Below the pieces are notes generated by a model. It worked only from the letters and a program-made list of their open reading frames with translations. It searched no databases and was not told the DNA's origin. From NCBI GenBank assembly GCA_028820655.1, contig JAPPIK010000020.1:1-64000 (forward strand): a stretch of DNA of 64,000 nt. Reading direction: 5' to 3'. How positions within the stretch are numbered: position 1 is the first letter of the stretch; each line of letters opens with the position of its first letter. The DNA comes from Candidatus Poribacteria bacterium (GTDB lineage: Bacteria; Poribacteria; WGA-4E; JAJDTR01). Positions 1-8,303 of this stretch are shown piece by piece. The translations under genes and the position numbers were made by a program.

Positions 1-360
1 AATCCGCCTAATCCGCGATTCAGACAATCCCTCCTCCCATCCCCCGACCCGTCCCCTCGTCTTCCTCTCTCTCCACTCCCCACTCTCCACTGCTTTTCCC
101 CCCTTCCATCCTTCCTGTCTTCCTATTTTCCTACCCTCACGAATCGCCCAACAACCCGCCTCTAATCCGCGAAATCCGCCTAATCCGCGATTCAGACAAT
201 CCCTCCTCCCATCCCCCGACCCGCCTCCTCGTCTTCCTCTCTCTCCACTAATCACTCTCCACTGCTTTTCCCCCCTTCCATCCTTCCTGTCTTCCCGTGT
301 TCGCCTTCTCGCAAATCGCACAATTACCCGCTCCCAATCCGTGAAATCCTATAATCCGTG
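1..360. repeat. dispersed repeat array, 'aatccgcctaatccgcg' family (F)
   Basis: Two and a half copies of a unit of about 170 bp lie head to tail. Each copy runs from 'aatccgcctaatccgcg' through 'gattcagacaatccctcc' into a pyrimidine-rich tract with 'cactctccactgcttttcc'. The same unit recurs at 8790-9350, and on the opposite strand at about 38160-38410. No coding potential is visible. The array is strongly strand-asymmetric in C+T. Confidence 0.8.
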
Positions 361-548
361 TAATCCGTGATTCAGACAATCCCCTCCCTCTACTTCGCTC
401 CTTGCTACCTCTTTAATCTTCGTGTCCTATCACCCTCTCGCTTCCTCGCTACCCACTATATTTCCCCCGCCCCGACCCAACCCCATATCCCATTGCCAAT
501 TCCCCGACACCTATGCCATAATCTGAAACCGCGAACCATGTTGGATTC

Positions 549-785
549 ATGCAGATTGCACCATGTAATCTTGAACACACTACTGGACTGTCTGCAGACA
601 CCCCTACCATCGACTTCTTGAACCTATTGAGCGGCCCACAACAGCAACAGCCTGGACTTTATCGACTGAACTCGCTGCAAAAGAAGGCGCTAAACAACGC
701 CATATTAGACCTTATGCTGCGCTTCACGATGACTGATGCCTCAATAAAAAACGGCGCGGTTGAGTATCCCAAGAATGACGAATGA
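549..785 (+). CDS. possible hypothetical protein or remnant
   Basis: This is an open frame of 78 codons just upstream of the methylase. The second half (TIDFLNLLSGP, then a Q run, then LQKKALNNAILDLMLRF) reads like an amphipathic protein rather than repeat-derived sequence. No convincing ribosome binding site precedes the first ATG, and the 5' part overlaps low-complexity C-rich DNA. It may be the 3' end of a degraded gene or chance. I do not recognise a family. Confidence 0.2.
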   Translation: MQIAPCNLEHTTGLSADTPTIDFLNLLSGPQQQQPGLYRLNSLQKKALNNAILDLMLRFTMTDASIKNGAVEYPKNDE

Positions 786-910
786 GTGCATTTGTATAGA
801 TGACATTCATCCATTTCGCGAGGTCGCGTGAAGAGATTATTCAGGTGCGGTATGAGATTACCATTGAATAATTGTCAGTCAACATTTATACTTTGTGAAG
901 GAGGGTTCAT

Positions 911-1951
911 ATGATTAAAGCGATTGACTTCTTCTGCGGGGCGGGCGGTTTGACGAGAGGTCTGTTAGATGCCGGAATCTCGGTGTTAGCTGGCGTAGAT
1001 AACGATGAGCACTTAGAGCGAACCTATTCTCATAACAATGTACCAAGTCGTTTCATCAATAGCGACATCAAGGACATTAATATCCACGCGCTCCGCGAAG
1101 CACTAGAGATTCAATCCGGGGATACAACGCTCTATGCTGCATGCACGCCGTGTCAACCGTTCTCGACCCTCAACAGACTGAAGGGCAATGATGAGCGAAA
1201 AATACTCCTTCTGTCATTTGCGCGAATCGTAGAAGAATGCCCGCCTGATTTCGTTCTGGTTGAAAATGTGCCGGGGCTGAACAACGCATATGGGAGGGAA
1301 ATCTCTCAACGATTTCTGAATATACTGAGGAGGTGCAGGTTCAAGGAGGCGGCGGATTTTCTTGATGCGAAGGATTTCGGAGTACCTCAAACGCGCAAAC
1401 GATTCATCCTTGTTGCCTCCCGTCACGGCTCAATCTCGCTGCCCGATTCTGGTTCAGATGGCAAAGATTATCCAACAGTCAGGGAATACATTGAAAAGTA
1501 TCCTGTAATTTCTGATGGCGAAGCATCGGCAGATTATCTGAACCATGCCGCAAGGAAACTTGCGCCCCATCACAAGCGTATTGTCGAAGCAATACCTAAA
1601 AACGGAGGTAGCCGCCGCGATGTGGCTGATACGTCGATACTTCTGAAGTGTCATCAAAAGAAACCTAACGTACACAAAGACGTATTTGGACGAATAGCAT
1701 GGGATGCCCCTGGACCAACCTTAACGTGTCGCTGCACGGATGTCTACTGTGGTCGCTTTGTACATCCGGAACAAGACAGAGGAATCTCATTGCGTGAAGC
1801 TGCCGCCCTTCAGACGTTTGAGGATGACTACGAATTTTTCGGCACTCACATTCTCGGGATATCGCGCCAAATCGGCAATGCTGTCCCCGTGAAATTTGCT
1901 GAACATTTGGGAAACTCAATCATTGACTCGCACCGATACGACCGGAGGTAA
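911..1951 (+). CDS. DNA (cytosine-5) methyltransferase
   Basis: A 346-residue C5 cytosine methylase with the motifs in canonical order. Motif I is FFCGAGGLTRGL near residue 7. Motif IV is TPCQPFS with the catalytic Cys at about 81. Motif VI is VLVENVPGL at about 117. Motif VIII is GVPQTRKRF at about 155. A variable target-recognition region follows, and motif X is QIGNAVPVKFAEHL near the C-terminus. The start has a strong Shine-Dalgarno, AAGGAGGG, six bases upstream. It would methylate a short target to protect self DNA; the target cannot be read from the sequence. Its stop lies 3 bp before the ATPase gene, and that gene's ribosome site (GGAGG) lies in the methylase 3' end, so the two are almost certainly co-transcribed and translationally coupled. 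Confidence 0.95.
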   Translation: MIKAIDFFCGAGGLTRGLLDAGISVLAGVDNDEHLERTYSHNNVPSRFINSDIKDINIHALREALEIQSGDTTLYAACTPCQPFSTLNRLKGNDERKILLLSFARIVEECPPDFVLVENVPGLNNAYGREISQRFLNILRRCRFKEAADFLDAKDFGVPQTRKRFILVASRHGSISLPDSGSDGKDYPTVREYIEKYPVISDGEASADYLNHAARKLAPHHKRIVEAIPKNGGSRRDVADTSILLKCHQKKPNVHKDVFGRIAWDAPGPTLTCRCTDVYCGRFVHPEQDRGISLREAAALQTFEDDYEFFGTHILGISRQIGNAVPVKFAEHLGNSIIDSHRYDRR

Positions 1952-1954
1952 TGT

Positions 1955-3904
1955 ATGAGCCAAGTTAGAGATGGTTCAAAAAACCCATATAAGATGGAGT
2001 TTGATGTTGGTACGATTAAACACCTCGGTCTGCAGATGTATTCAACGCTGCCGCCGGTTATTGGTGAATTGGTAGCCAATGCCTGGGACGCTAACGCAAC
2101 GAAGGTTGATATTAAAATTCCATCAGACCGAATCAACGAAGATACCTCAGAAATTGTCATAAGCGACAATGGCGACGGTATGTCGGATAACGATATACGG
2201 GAAAAGTACCTCAAGATAGGACGGGATCGACGCGAAAATGGACTATTTGATGAGACCGATCCCCCGTTCCGTCGAAAGATAATGGGGAGAAAAGGGATCG
2301 GAAAATTCTCGGCTTTTGGCATCGCGAGGGAAATCGTTATAGAAAGTATGCAGAATGGGGAAGTCATCCATTTTCGAATGAATTACGATGAGATACTAAA
2401 GAAGGCCGATGAGCGAGAGATTTTATTCTCTCCGCGACCACCTTCTGGAAACGTACCTGAAGGAACGAGAATCACACTCAAGTATATTACAAAATTCAAG
2501 AGTCGCCCAATTTCAACCGACATAATCCGACGAGGGCTTGCACGCCGCTTCGCCATTATCGGCCCAAATAACGAATTTGAGGTGGTGTTAAATGGCGAGC
2601 CAATTTCGCCGGAAGACCGCAATTTGAAACGACTACTCGAACGAGATACGAATGGTAATCGGTATCTGTGGGAATACAATGACGAAATAGAGCCAAACAC
2701 CGGCTGGATAGTGTCCGGCTGGATTGGCGCACTAAAACGTACGTCGCAGGACATTGATGGAATAGACCGAGGAATCGCCCTTATGGCAAGAGGTAAGTTG
2801 GTACAAGAACCGTTCGTTTTCGATGCGATTGTCGGTCAGCAATATGCGCTGTCATATCTCATAGGCGAACTTCATGTTGAATTTGTAGACGAAAAAGAAG
2901 ACACGATAGGAACAACCAGAAACTCATTGGTATGGGACACGGAAGCAAACACTGCGCTAAAGGAATGGGGCAAGAATGAGATCAATAAGATAGCTCGCGA
3001 ATGGGCGGACAAACGCAGTAAAGACAATGAGACGATACTACAAAAAAACGAGTTATATATTGACTTTCAACGGCGAACAAGAGAAATTGGTAACAAGCGT
3101 GCATTCAAACTTGCGGATCAGTTAGTGCGCCAAGCTTTCACGAAGAATCCTACAGCCGAAGTCAAAGAAGTTGAACCGGTGATTGAAACGTCTTTGGATT
3201 TTCTGGAATTTGATGCCTTCTGGGAGATTGCCCAAGAACTAACCCGAGCGGATCTTGAAGACACTGAAAAACTCTTTGAGTTGTTTCGGGAATTGGAAAT
3301 TTTTGAAGCCAAAGAAATGGCACGGGTTACCCAAGGGCGGATAACGGCCATTGAGAAACTTCAAAATCTGATAGTTGAAAACGCGTTGGAATTCCCAACT
3401 CTCCACAATTTCTTGAAAGAATTCCCTTGGGTAATTGATCCGCGTTGGACACTGGTCGATGACCAAGTTACGTATAGTAAGCTACTGCGCGATAAATTTC
3501 CGGAAAGTCGCAACGTACCCGAGGAAAACAAACGAATAGATTTTCTATGTGTGCGTGAGGGGACAAACTTGGTTGTCGTGGAGATAAAACGCGCGAAATC
3601 AAGTGTTTCCAAGGAGGAACTTGACCAAATAGAAGAATACGTCAACTTTCTCCGCGATCACATTCAATCGACAACTGACCCTGTGTACGGTTACAAGGAA
3701 GTCACGGGATATCTCCTATGTGGTGATTTGGTAAACACCTATCAAGCAAGAGGCAAGCGTGACAATTTGGAAAAAGCGCAGATTTACGTCAGGCGATATT
3801 TGGATTTGCTTGCGATGGTAAGAAAGGCGCACGCTGAATTTCTAGATAGGTATAATCAACTTCGAGAGGCAAAGCAAAACGCGACAAAGGATGTTGCTAC
3901 TTGA
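1955..3904 (+). CDS. GHKL (MutL/MORC-type) ATPase with C-terminal nuclease-like domain
   Basis: A 649-residue protein. The N-terminus holds a GHKL/Bergerat ATP-binding fold: the N-box is ELVANAWDAN at about 39-48, the G1 box DNGDGM at about 71, and the G2 glycine loop GRKGIGKFSAFG at about 111. A transducer-like middle follows. Near residue 527 the segment RIDFLCVREGTNLVVVEIKR fits the D...ExK core of a PD-(D/E)XK nuclease, although the fold is inferred from this core only. GHKL ATPases of this kind are established partners of C5 methylases and Vsr-like nucleases in restriction-modification systems related to the origin of MORC proteins. The tight spacing to the methylase and the Vsr gene downstream match that pattern. 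It probably acts as an ATP-driven DNA clamp or effector. Confidence 0.88.
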   Translation: MSQVRDGSKNPYKMEFDVGTIKHLGLQMYSTLPPVIGELVANAWDANATKVDIKIPSDRINEDTSEIVISDNGDGMSDNDIREKYLKIGRDRRENGLFDETDPPFRRKIMGRKGIGKFSAFGIAREIVIESMQNGEVIHFRMNYDEILKKADEREILFSPRPPSGNVPEGTRITLKYITKFKSRPISTDIIRRGLARRFAIIGPNNEFEVVLNGEPISPEDRNLKRLLERDTNGNRYLWEYNDEIEPNTGWIVSGWIGALKRTSQDIDGIDRGIALMARGKLVQEPFVFDAIVGQQYALSYLIGELHVEFVDEKEDTIGTTRNSLVWDTEANTALKEWGKNEINKIAREWADKRSKDNETILQKNELYIDFQRRTREIGNKRAFKLADQLVRQAFTKNPTAEVKEVEPVIETSLDFLEFDAFWEIAQELTRADLEDTEKLFELFRELEIFEAKEMARVTQGRITAIEKLQNLIVENALEFPTLHNFLKEFPWVIDPRWTLVDDQVTYSKLLRDKFPESRNVPEENKRIDFLCVREGTNLVVVEIKRAKSSVSKEELDQIEEYVNFLRDHIQSTTDPVYGYKEVTGYLLCGDLVNTYQARGKRDNLEKAQIYVRRYLDLLAMVRKAHAEFLDRYNQLREAKQNATKDVAT

Positions 3905-4306
3905 TGGCAGACTCGTCTGTTTTGTAATAGCCACTTTATTGCCAAGTAGACGACGATTTGCCGTATGACGCATTGTCGTGTATACGAATAGAGCGGATTG
4001 GAGTAGATTGGGGAGATTCTGACAGATTGGCATTTGAAACGTTTCAAATAACTATATACTGCGGATTGCGTTTGCACATGCAAAACAATCCAATGTTCGT
4101 ATTGCATCTCTTTACCAATGCTCGGTCGCGTCCCTTGTGCCTACTTGTTGTACATTATGGTTTCAAACCTGCAAATCCGCGGTGGTCTCGTTTATGATGG
4201 GCAGTGATTGGCAATTAGGGTCTCGTTATTGTGTGAAAATTTGCTACCCACAAATCCTCTCTATTATCCTCTTGTCACGCGCCGGGTTCCGCGTGACCGA
4301 TGTCGC
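3905..4306. other. intergenic spacer with operator-like palindrome
   Basis: About 400 bp lie between the ATPase and nuclease genes. The listed 79-codon frame here has no family features and no ribosome site. The only clear structure is the 18-bp palindrome annotated separately, followed within 6 bp by a TATACT hexamer. A spacer this long is odd inside a restriction cluster and suggests that the nuclease has its own regulated promoter. Confidence 0.5.
4032..4049. promoter_or_regulatory. 18-bp perfect palindrome, candidate operator
   Basis: ATTTGAAACGTTTCAAAT is a perfect inverted repeat. A TATACT hexamer lies 15 bp after the internal TTGAAA, so the palindrome would overlap the -35 region of a promoter reading towards the Vsr-type nuclease. 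Restriction systems often delay nuclease expression with a controller protein that binds such a site, but no controller gene is visible nearby. Confidence 0.5.
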
Positions 4307-4699
4307 ATGGATATGTTTTCCAAAGAAAAACGAAGCGATTTGATGTCTCGAGTAAAAAGCCGAGACAGCAAAATGGAAGTTTCTTTCCGTAAAGCGCTGT
4401 GGAAACACGGCTTTCGATACAGAAAGAACTCGCCAAAACATTTCGGAAAACCTGATGTCGTATTGCCAAAATACGAGACGGTAATATTTCTTGACTCCTG
4501 TTTTTGGCACGGTTGCGAACAGCATTGCAGCTTGCCTGCAACGAGATCAACTTTTTGGAAAGAAAAAATCGCGCGAAACATCGCACGAGATAAGGAAGTG
4601 AATCGACATTACGATAAGATTGGCTGGCGCGTCATCAGGCTTTGGGAACACGACCTAATGAGAAAGGATTTCAAGTTCGACTTTGACACGCTCAAATAG
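4307..4699 (+). CDS. vsr: Vsr-type (very short patch repair) endonuclease
   Basis: A 130-residue protein of the Vsr family. The N-terminus, MDMFSKEKRSDLMSRVKSRD, matches the family start 'ms..rSxxMsxvrskdt'. The core is KPDVVLPKYETVIFLDSCFWHGC, with the catalytic Asp and the zinc-binding His/Cys cluster, followed by W.EKI..N..RD and GWRVIRLWEHDL. Vsr nicks DNA at mismatches created by deamination of 5-methylcytosine, or serves as the cutting subunit in methylase/GHKL systems. The longer ORF-track start adds 33 residues that do not look like Vsr, so I chose the ATG at 4307; the ATG at 4313 is also possible. It completes the cluster with the methylase and ATPase. Confidence 0.9.
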   Translation: MDMFSKEKRSDLMSRVKSRDSKMEVSFRKALWKHGFRYRKNSPKHFGKPDVVLPKYETVIFLDSCFWHGCEQHCSLPATRSTFWKEKIARNIARDKEVNRHYDKIGWRVIRLWEHDLMRKDFKFDFDTLK

Positions 4700-4817
4700 A
4701 CATCTTTCCTAATTTACCCTAGTCGCTGCCGATTGATGATCCATTGCTTCTAAGCCCCAGCGGGGCGGTGCGCGCCCTGCTCAAATGAGACTGCTAATTC
4801 GTTCATGATATATCACC

Positions 4818-5015
4818 TCACTCCGGTATTAGCGCGTTATAGTTAGCTGTTCCGGGTTTGCCAAACACTGCAACGATACCCACCCCAACTGCATTAACCA
4901 TCATTGCGGCCGCGGGCTTGCCTTCCGAATCACTCACACCAACGACACCACCAGTTTCATCGGTACCCATCGTGGCGACGATCTTGCCTTCCGCGTCAGT
5001 TTGTAGGGTGCGCAC
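4818..5015 (-). pseudogene. fragment of glycine-rich repeat protein cut by a dispersed repeat
   Basis: The frame reads DAEGKIVATMGTDETGGVVG, then SDSEGKPAAAMMVNAVGVGI and VAVFGKPG. These are short strand-turn repeats of the type found downstream of the one-TM proteins seen intact at 52169 and 52662. The first codons (MRTLQ) come from the 'gtgcgcaccctaca' dispersed repeat, so the true 5' end has been lost or replaced. I see no promoter or ribosome site. The C-terminal half appears intact. Confidence 0.55.
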
Positions 5016-5225
5016 CAGCCTCTAATAGCCCCGGAGGGGATCAATCGAACGGATAGAGAGTGCGATAGAGATCTTGAAGGTGTGTAGAAATGCCAAAACC
5101 CCGTACCCTAAGCCCCCGCGGGGATCAAGCGAGCGGACAACGAGCGCGATAGAGTTCCCACAGGTATATGGCGGGAAATCACAAGACGTGTCGGCAAATG
5201 ACCAAAAATGGCTAGACTACGGACT
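4985..5225. repeat. mosaic of short repeats matching part of the 63 kb element
   Basis: The run 'gatcttgaaggtgtgtag' followed by 'aaatgccaaaaccccgta', with flanking 'agccccggagggg' hairpins, matches 63345-63450 almost base for base. A 35-bp unit (gatcaatcgaacgg...gcgatagagatc) is embedded between hairpin arms. This is a partial third copy of the interior of the element at 20214 and 63213. No gene lies in this stretch apart from the fragment to its left. Confidence 0.6.
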
Positions 5226-5227
5226 TT

Positions 5228-5716
5228 TCAAACAGGTTCTAACGTCCGCATATCGACCTGGAATTCTTTCGCTGTACGCCGGCAATACACGACATAAAGC
5301 ATCCAATCCTCAAACTTGGCGTCGCAACTCTCCTTCTCAACCCCGACGGTCGCTAACGCCCGAAGAGTGTAGATCGGATAATCATCGTCATGAAACCAAT
5401 GCAGGATGGCGGAAGCGACGGCAACTCTTACGCCGTGCAACCGGCACAAGTAGGCAATTCCATTCTCCTCGGTTTGAGCCGCCAGAGATAATCTGGGCAT
5501 TTCTTCGATGAACCCCTCAGGATTTCTTTCCATGTTGTGCCTGTTGCTCGGCATCGCCTCCCAGTCTGAAAGTTCTATCAATTCGGGGCGTTCCAGATAA
5601 CCTCTCGCTTTAACTTCAGGCACAAGACCCTCTATTCGGTTCTCACCCTCTCTCATATTCTCAATATACCGTTCCGCATAATCGAGAATCCCAGATTTAT
5701 TGATCGGTAGTTTCAC
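5228..5716 (-). CDS. hypothetical protein, possible HhH-type fold
   Basis: A 162-residue protein. I chose the GTG at 5716 because AAGAGGAGGAAT ends four bases before it, while the longer ORF-track start has no ribosome site. The central LHGVRVAVASAILHWFHDDD, then YPIYTLRALATVG, resembles the helix-hairpin-helix segment of glycosylase-like proteins, where a G-V-x-x-A-S-A-I-L helix precedes an I.D.RA motif. I see no catalytic Lys/Asp pair, so no activity is claimed. It stands alone on the minus strand downstream of the small genes at 5839-6425. Confidence 0.7.
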   Translation of the reverse strand: MKLPINKSGILDYAERYIENMREGENRIEGLVPEVKARGYLERPELIELSDWEAMPSNRHNMERNPEGFIEEMPRLSLAAQTEENGIAYLCRLHGVRVAVASAILHWFHDDDYPIYTLRALATVGVEKESCDAKFEDWMLYVVYCRRTAKEFQVDMRTLEPV

Positions 5717-5838
5717 GTCTATTCCTCCTCTTACCGCGAATTTGCCGCCCTCCCTCACAAAAAGACCCCATATTTGCGTTTTAAGGGCATCGTTTTAAGT
5801 GATGGATCTTACTTCCCCGAACCCAAAAAACTTCATTT

Positions 5839-6174
5839 TCACCCCGTAGCGTTAAGATTTGCCCGTCTCGTGTATGTCCCTGGGCTTGCAATCGGCTTTG
5901 CGAGTTGCCGTGCAAGGTAGTCGTGGTATTTCTCGACAGCTTGCCTGAATTGTTCAAACTGATCGATGCCGACGTTCAATTCGGGCGGAAACGGCAATTC
6001 TCCGGTCTCGCGGTTATTCCAGTAGATCTCATAGAGCCTGTCATTCAAGTCGTAGCATCCGATGCCGAAGCGTCGCAGTAGTTTAGGGATACTTATATCG
6101 CCTCGCGCCCGGAAATAGTAAGCAATCGCCTCATCGATGTGCCGGCGTCGGTCGTCAGGCAAAATTGACAACAT
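5839..6174 (-). CDS. hypothetical small protein
   Basis: A 111-residue, mostly helical, charged protein (MLSILPDDRRRHIDEAIAYY, later YDLNDRLYEIYWNNRETGEL). The start at 6174 is set by GCGAGGAGG eight bases upstream; the longer ORF-track frame runs into the neighbouring gene. The aromatic-rich middle and absence of a signal peptide suggest a cytoplasmic protein. No family recognised. It lies 26 bp downstream of the small membrane protein at 6201 and may be co-transcribed with it. Confidence 0.6.
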   Translation of the reverse strand: MLSILPDDRRRHIDEAIAYYFRARGDISIPKLLRRFGIGCYDLNDRLYEIYWNNRETGELPFPPELNVGIDQFEQFRQAVEKYHDYLARQLAKPIASPGTYTRRANLNATG

Positions 6175-6200
6175 TTTTGTCCTCCTCGCATTTTCGGGTT

Positions 6201-6425
6201 TTACTTCCCATCTTTGCGCCTTGCCCCGAGGACACCGCCAATAATGCCGCCGATTATGGCAAGGCATATCGTGCTTGTCCACGCTTTTACATCCTCCGTA
6301 ACCCAGTGCCCGAATTCGTACGAGTAATAATCCGTATACCAACCTTGAAAATTAGCAACAAGCACTCCGGCACATACGCCTACAATCGCACCAAGCAACA
6401 CTCCAATCTTCGCCAATCTATTCAT
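6201..6425 (-). CDS. small two-TM membrane protein
   Basis: A 74-residue protein with two hydrophobic segments, IGVLLGAIVGVCAGVLVANF and TICLAIIGGIIGGVLGA, glycine-zipper-like, and a positive C-terminal tail (RRKDGK). The start at 6425 follows GGGGAGGGGAATCGG. A phage-derived or stress-type small membrane protein is possible, but I do not recognise it. It overlaps no other gene and lies between the integrase fragment and the 111-residue gene. Confidence 0.6.
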   Translation of the reverse strand: MNRLAKIGVLLGAIVGVCAGVLVANFQGWYTDYYSYEFGHWVTEDVKAWTSTICLAIIGGIIGGVLGARRKDGK

Positions 6426-6441
6426 CCGATTCCCCTCCCCT

Positions 6442-6768
6442 TTACTTCCCATCTTTCAACCGGGCGATCGCGCCCCGTTCCGCCAGTACCGCTTTGGCAT
6501 AATGCGCCGGCATACTCGGCGATTGCCATCTGCCCGCCGTCTGCATATCCACAACGGACGCCCCCGCCCGCGCCGGTGAAATCGCAGACCCAACACGCAG
6601 CGAGTGTCCACTGATGAATCCTTCGGTGCCCGCTTCGTTTGCCCACCGCTTGATCGCGCGCCTTGTGGATTCGCAGATATACAGCGCTACGCGTCTGCTT
6701 TCCTGATCCCTCTTCCTAGATTTGAGTCTTAACACACTCATCATTATCCACAATTCTCGACCCATCAT
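6442..6768 (-). pseudogene. truncated tyrosine recombinase (integrase C-terminal part)
   Basis: Only the C-terminal catalytic third remains. GHSLRVGSA carries the HxxR pair, AGRWQS the second His/Trp position, and MPAHYAKAVLAERGAIARLK the nucleophilic Tyr. Full-length integrases are about 300-400 residues; this frame is 108, and its N-terminal arm-binding and core-binding domains are absent upstream. It is therefore a remnant marking an old integration event. The terminase genes at 9.6-11.8 kb may belong to the same former element. Confidence 0.8.
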
Positions 6769-6989
6769 TCAGCACCTGGATTCTATGTGAATGTCACTGG
6801 GGACCCTTCGCGGCGTTCCTCGCATCTCCCCTGCTTTTCCGCCCTCATTACCATAGGCGCGTTCAGAAATAAATGAATGAAACGGTCTCCCGAGAAATCC
6901 GGAAGCCTTGAAATCTTGAATCCAAGACTCGCAGAATGCGGTGACCGGGATTGGACTCAAGTCAACGCAAAACTTTCGTCCGGAACGGA

Positions 6990-7271
6990 CTACTTGTAAA
7001 CCTTGCTCCGATGTCCAATCTTCTCCACGATAACCAGCTTCTGCCGTTCATCTATTCGATACACCACTCGGTAATCCCGACGAACCGTAATGCGGTATTT
7101 GCCCTTCAACGGCCCCCTTAGGCGCATCCCCGAATATGGATCCTGCTGCAAACCGTCAATCTTCTCTCTGATGCTCTCGACGATACCCCTATCAATCTCT
7201 CTGTCAAGGCTGCGCCGTGCTCCCCGCTCTATCGCAATCTGATATCGAATTCCCGCTTCACTTCCTCCCAC
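6990..7271 (-). CDS. RelE/ParE-family toxin
   Basis: A 93-residue protein with the compact RelE/ParE fold signature: YQIAIERGARRSLDR, then IREKIDGLQQDPYSGMRLRG, LKGKYRITVRRDYRVVYRID and VIVEKIGHRSKVYK. The basic R-x-R-x-D-Y-R-V-V-Y core and the C-terminal H-R-x-x-V-Y are typical of ribosome-dependent mRNA interferases. The gene overlaps the 3' end of the Panacea-domain gene by 43 bp, which is characteristic of a toxin translated after its antitoxin. It is predicted to cleave mRNA in the ribosomal A site when released. Confidence 0.88.
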   Translation of the reverse strand: MGGSEAGIRYQIAIERGARRSLDREIDRGIVESIREKIDGLQQDPYSGMRLRGPLKGKYRITVRRDYRVVYRIDERQKLVIVEKIGHRSKVYK

Positions 7272-7810
7272 GGAATAACCTCATCGGCTTCGATCTTCCT
7301 CTTGGATTCGGTGAGAATTTCAGCATTATCGGCGTCCGCCATCTCTTCGGCGGTCGCTTTCCAAGCCTCGATATCAATCTCCAATAAGGAACTGTAATAC
7401 TGAGCCATAGAATCGAGCATGATTTCGGCATTGCCTTGCTCCGTCGGAGATAAGTCGCCTCGAGCCTCGATCCACGGCGGTTCCGAATGCGAAAGCCTAA
7501 CCAGCCAATACGCCGGTTTGTCGCCGTAGTGATTCAGCACCATATCCACCGTCGCTTTCTCGTCTGCATCCAATTTGCCGGAATCCCCCGCCTCGATCTC
7601 CGACACATAATACTGGCCTCGATGATACTCAAATAGATCTCTGACAACAGGGCCATTCGACCACGCCTCAATCTTCTCATCGAACAGAGGTCTTTCATCC
7701 CACACCAGCGACCACGCTTGAGAATAATAAACCAACTTCTGCAACTTTAAAGTGATCATTTGTCCCTGTTTTTCCAGAATGTACGCCGCCGCATCAAATA
7801 CATTTACCAT
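7229..7810 (-). CDS. Panacea-domain (DUF4065/SocA-like) antitoxin
   Basis: A 193-residue protein with the Panacea signature VFDAAAYILEKQGQMITLKL, LQKLVYYSQAWSLVWD, PLFDEKIEAWSNGPVV and RDLFEYHRGQ. The C-terminal tail (ESKRKIEADEVIPWEEVKRE) is charged and resembles the toxin-binding segment of RelB/Phd antitoxins. I chose the ATG at 7810, nine bases after GTAGGAGGG; the ORF-track start adds 17 unlikely residues. Panacea proteins are known to neutralise many unrelated toxins. Here the partner is the overlapping RelE-type gene downstream. The pair probably represses its own promoter in the 7811-8100 region. Confidence 0.88.
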   Translation of the reverse strand: MVNVFDAAAYILEKQGQMITLKLQKLVYYSQAWSLVWDERPLFDEKIEAWSNGPVVRDLFEYHRGQYYVSEIEAGDSGKLDADEKATVDMVLNHYGDKPAYWLVRLSHSEPPWIEARGDLSPTEQGNAEIMLDSMAQYYSSLLEIDIEAWKATAEEMADADNAEILTESKRKIEADEVIPWEEVKREFDIRLR

Positions 7811-8303
7811 CGTTCTATCCCTCCTACCTCGGACCATTTGTCCCGTTTCCTTCGCGTCCAATCTGGTCTACTTCCTTGCCAGATATACTTATCCTACCAA
7901 GCCATGTGTGTGTATGTCAACTCGATCTACGTCCGAGCGCCGCCTCGGCGTTGCTTTCCCGAGAAACCACCCAACTCCCTAATCCAACACTTCAATCAAT
8001 CCGGAACTCTTGGAATCTTGAATCCAGCGATTAAAGATTTCAAGTTGGTCCAAACCTACTGCGGTACGGGTATATTTTCGCCTTACTGGTGGAATTTCTG
8101 CCTGCCCCTGTCTTTGCGGTTCCCACCCGGTGTGGTCTCCCTCTCCCAACCGTCAATCCCACAAACCACTAAAAGATCCCGCCGAGCCGCGAACCGGTAA
8201 TCTCCCTTTCCAAGACCGGACAAATGATGGTATATTTCCGCAGCATTCGGGAACCAAACCGTTTATGAGAAGGATTCTCAAGAAAAACTGAAAGGAGACT
8301 ATC
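7811..8303. other. divergent intergenic region
   Basis: It lies between the leftward toxin-antitoxin pair and the rightward HicB gene. The plus-strand frames at 7752-8200 have no ribosome site or family features. A segment around 7995-8025 ('tccggaactcttggaatc') is related to 6897-6920, a worn duplication. Promoters for both directions must lie here, but none is strong enough to mark. Confidence 0.4.

Noticed and set aside
1-360. CRISPR-like direct repeats
   Set aside because: Repeat units are about 170 bp and adjoin directly, with no regular unique spacers and no cas genes in the window.
367-621. 84-codon frame at the left end
   Set aside because: Pro/Leu/Ser-rich translation of C+T-rich DNA with no start signal.
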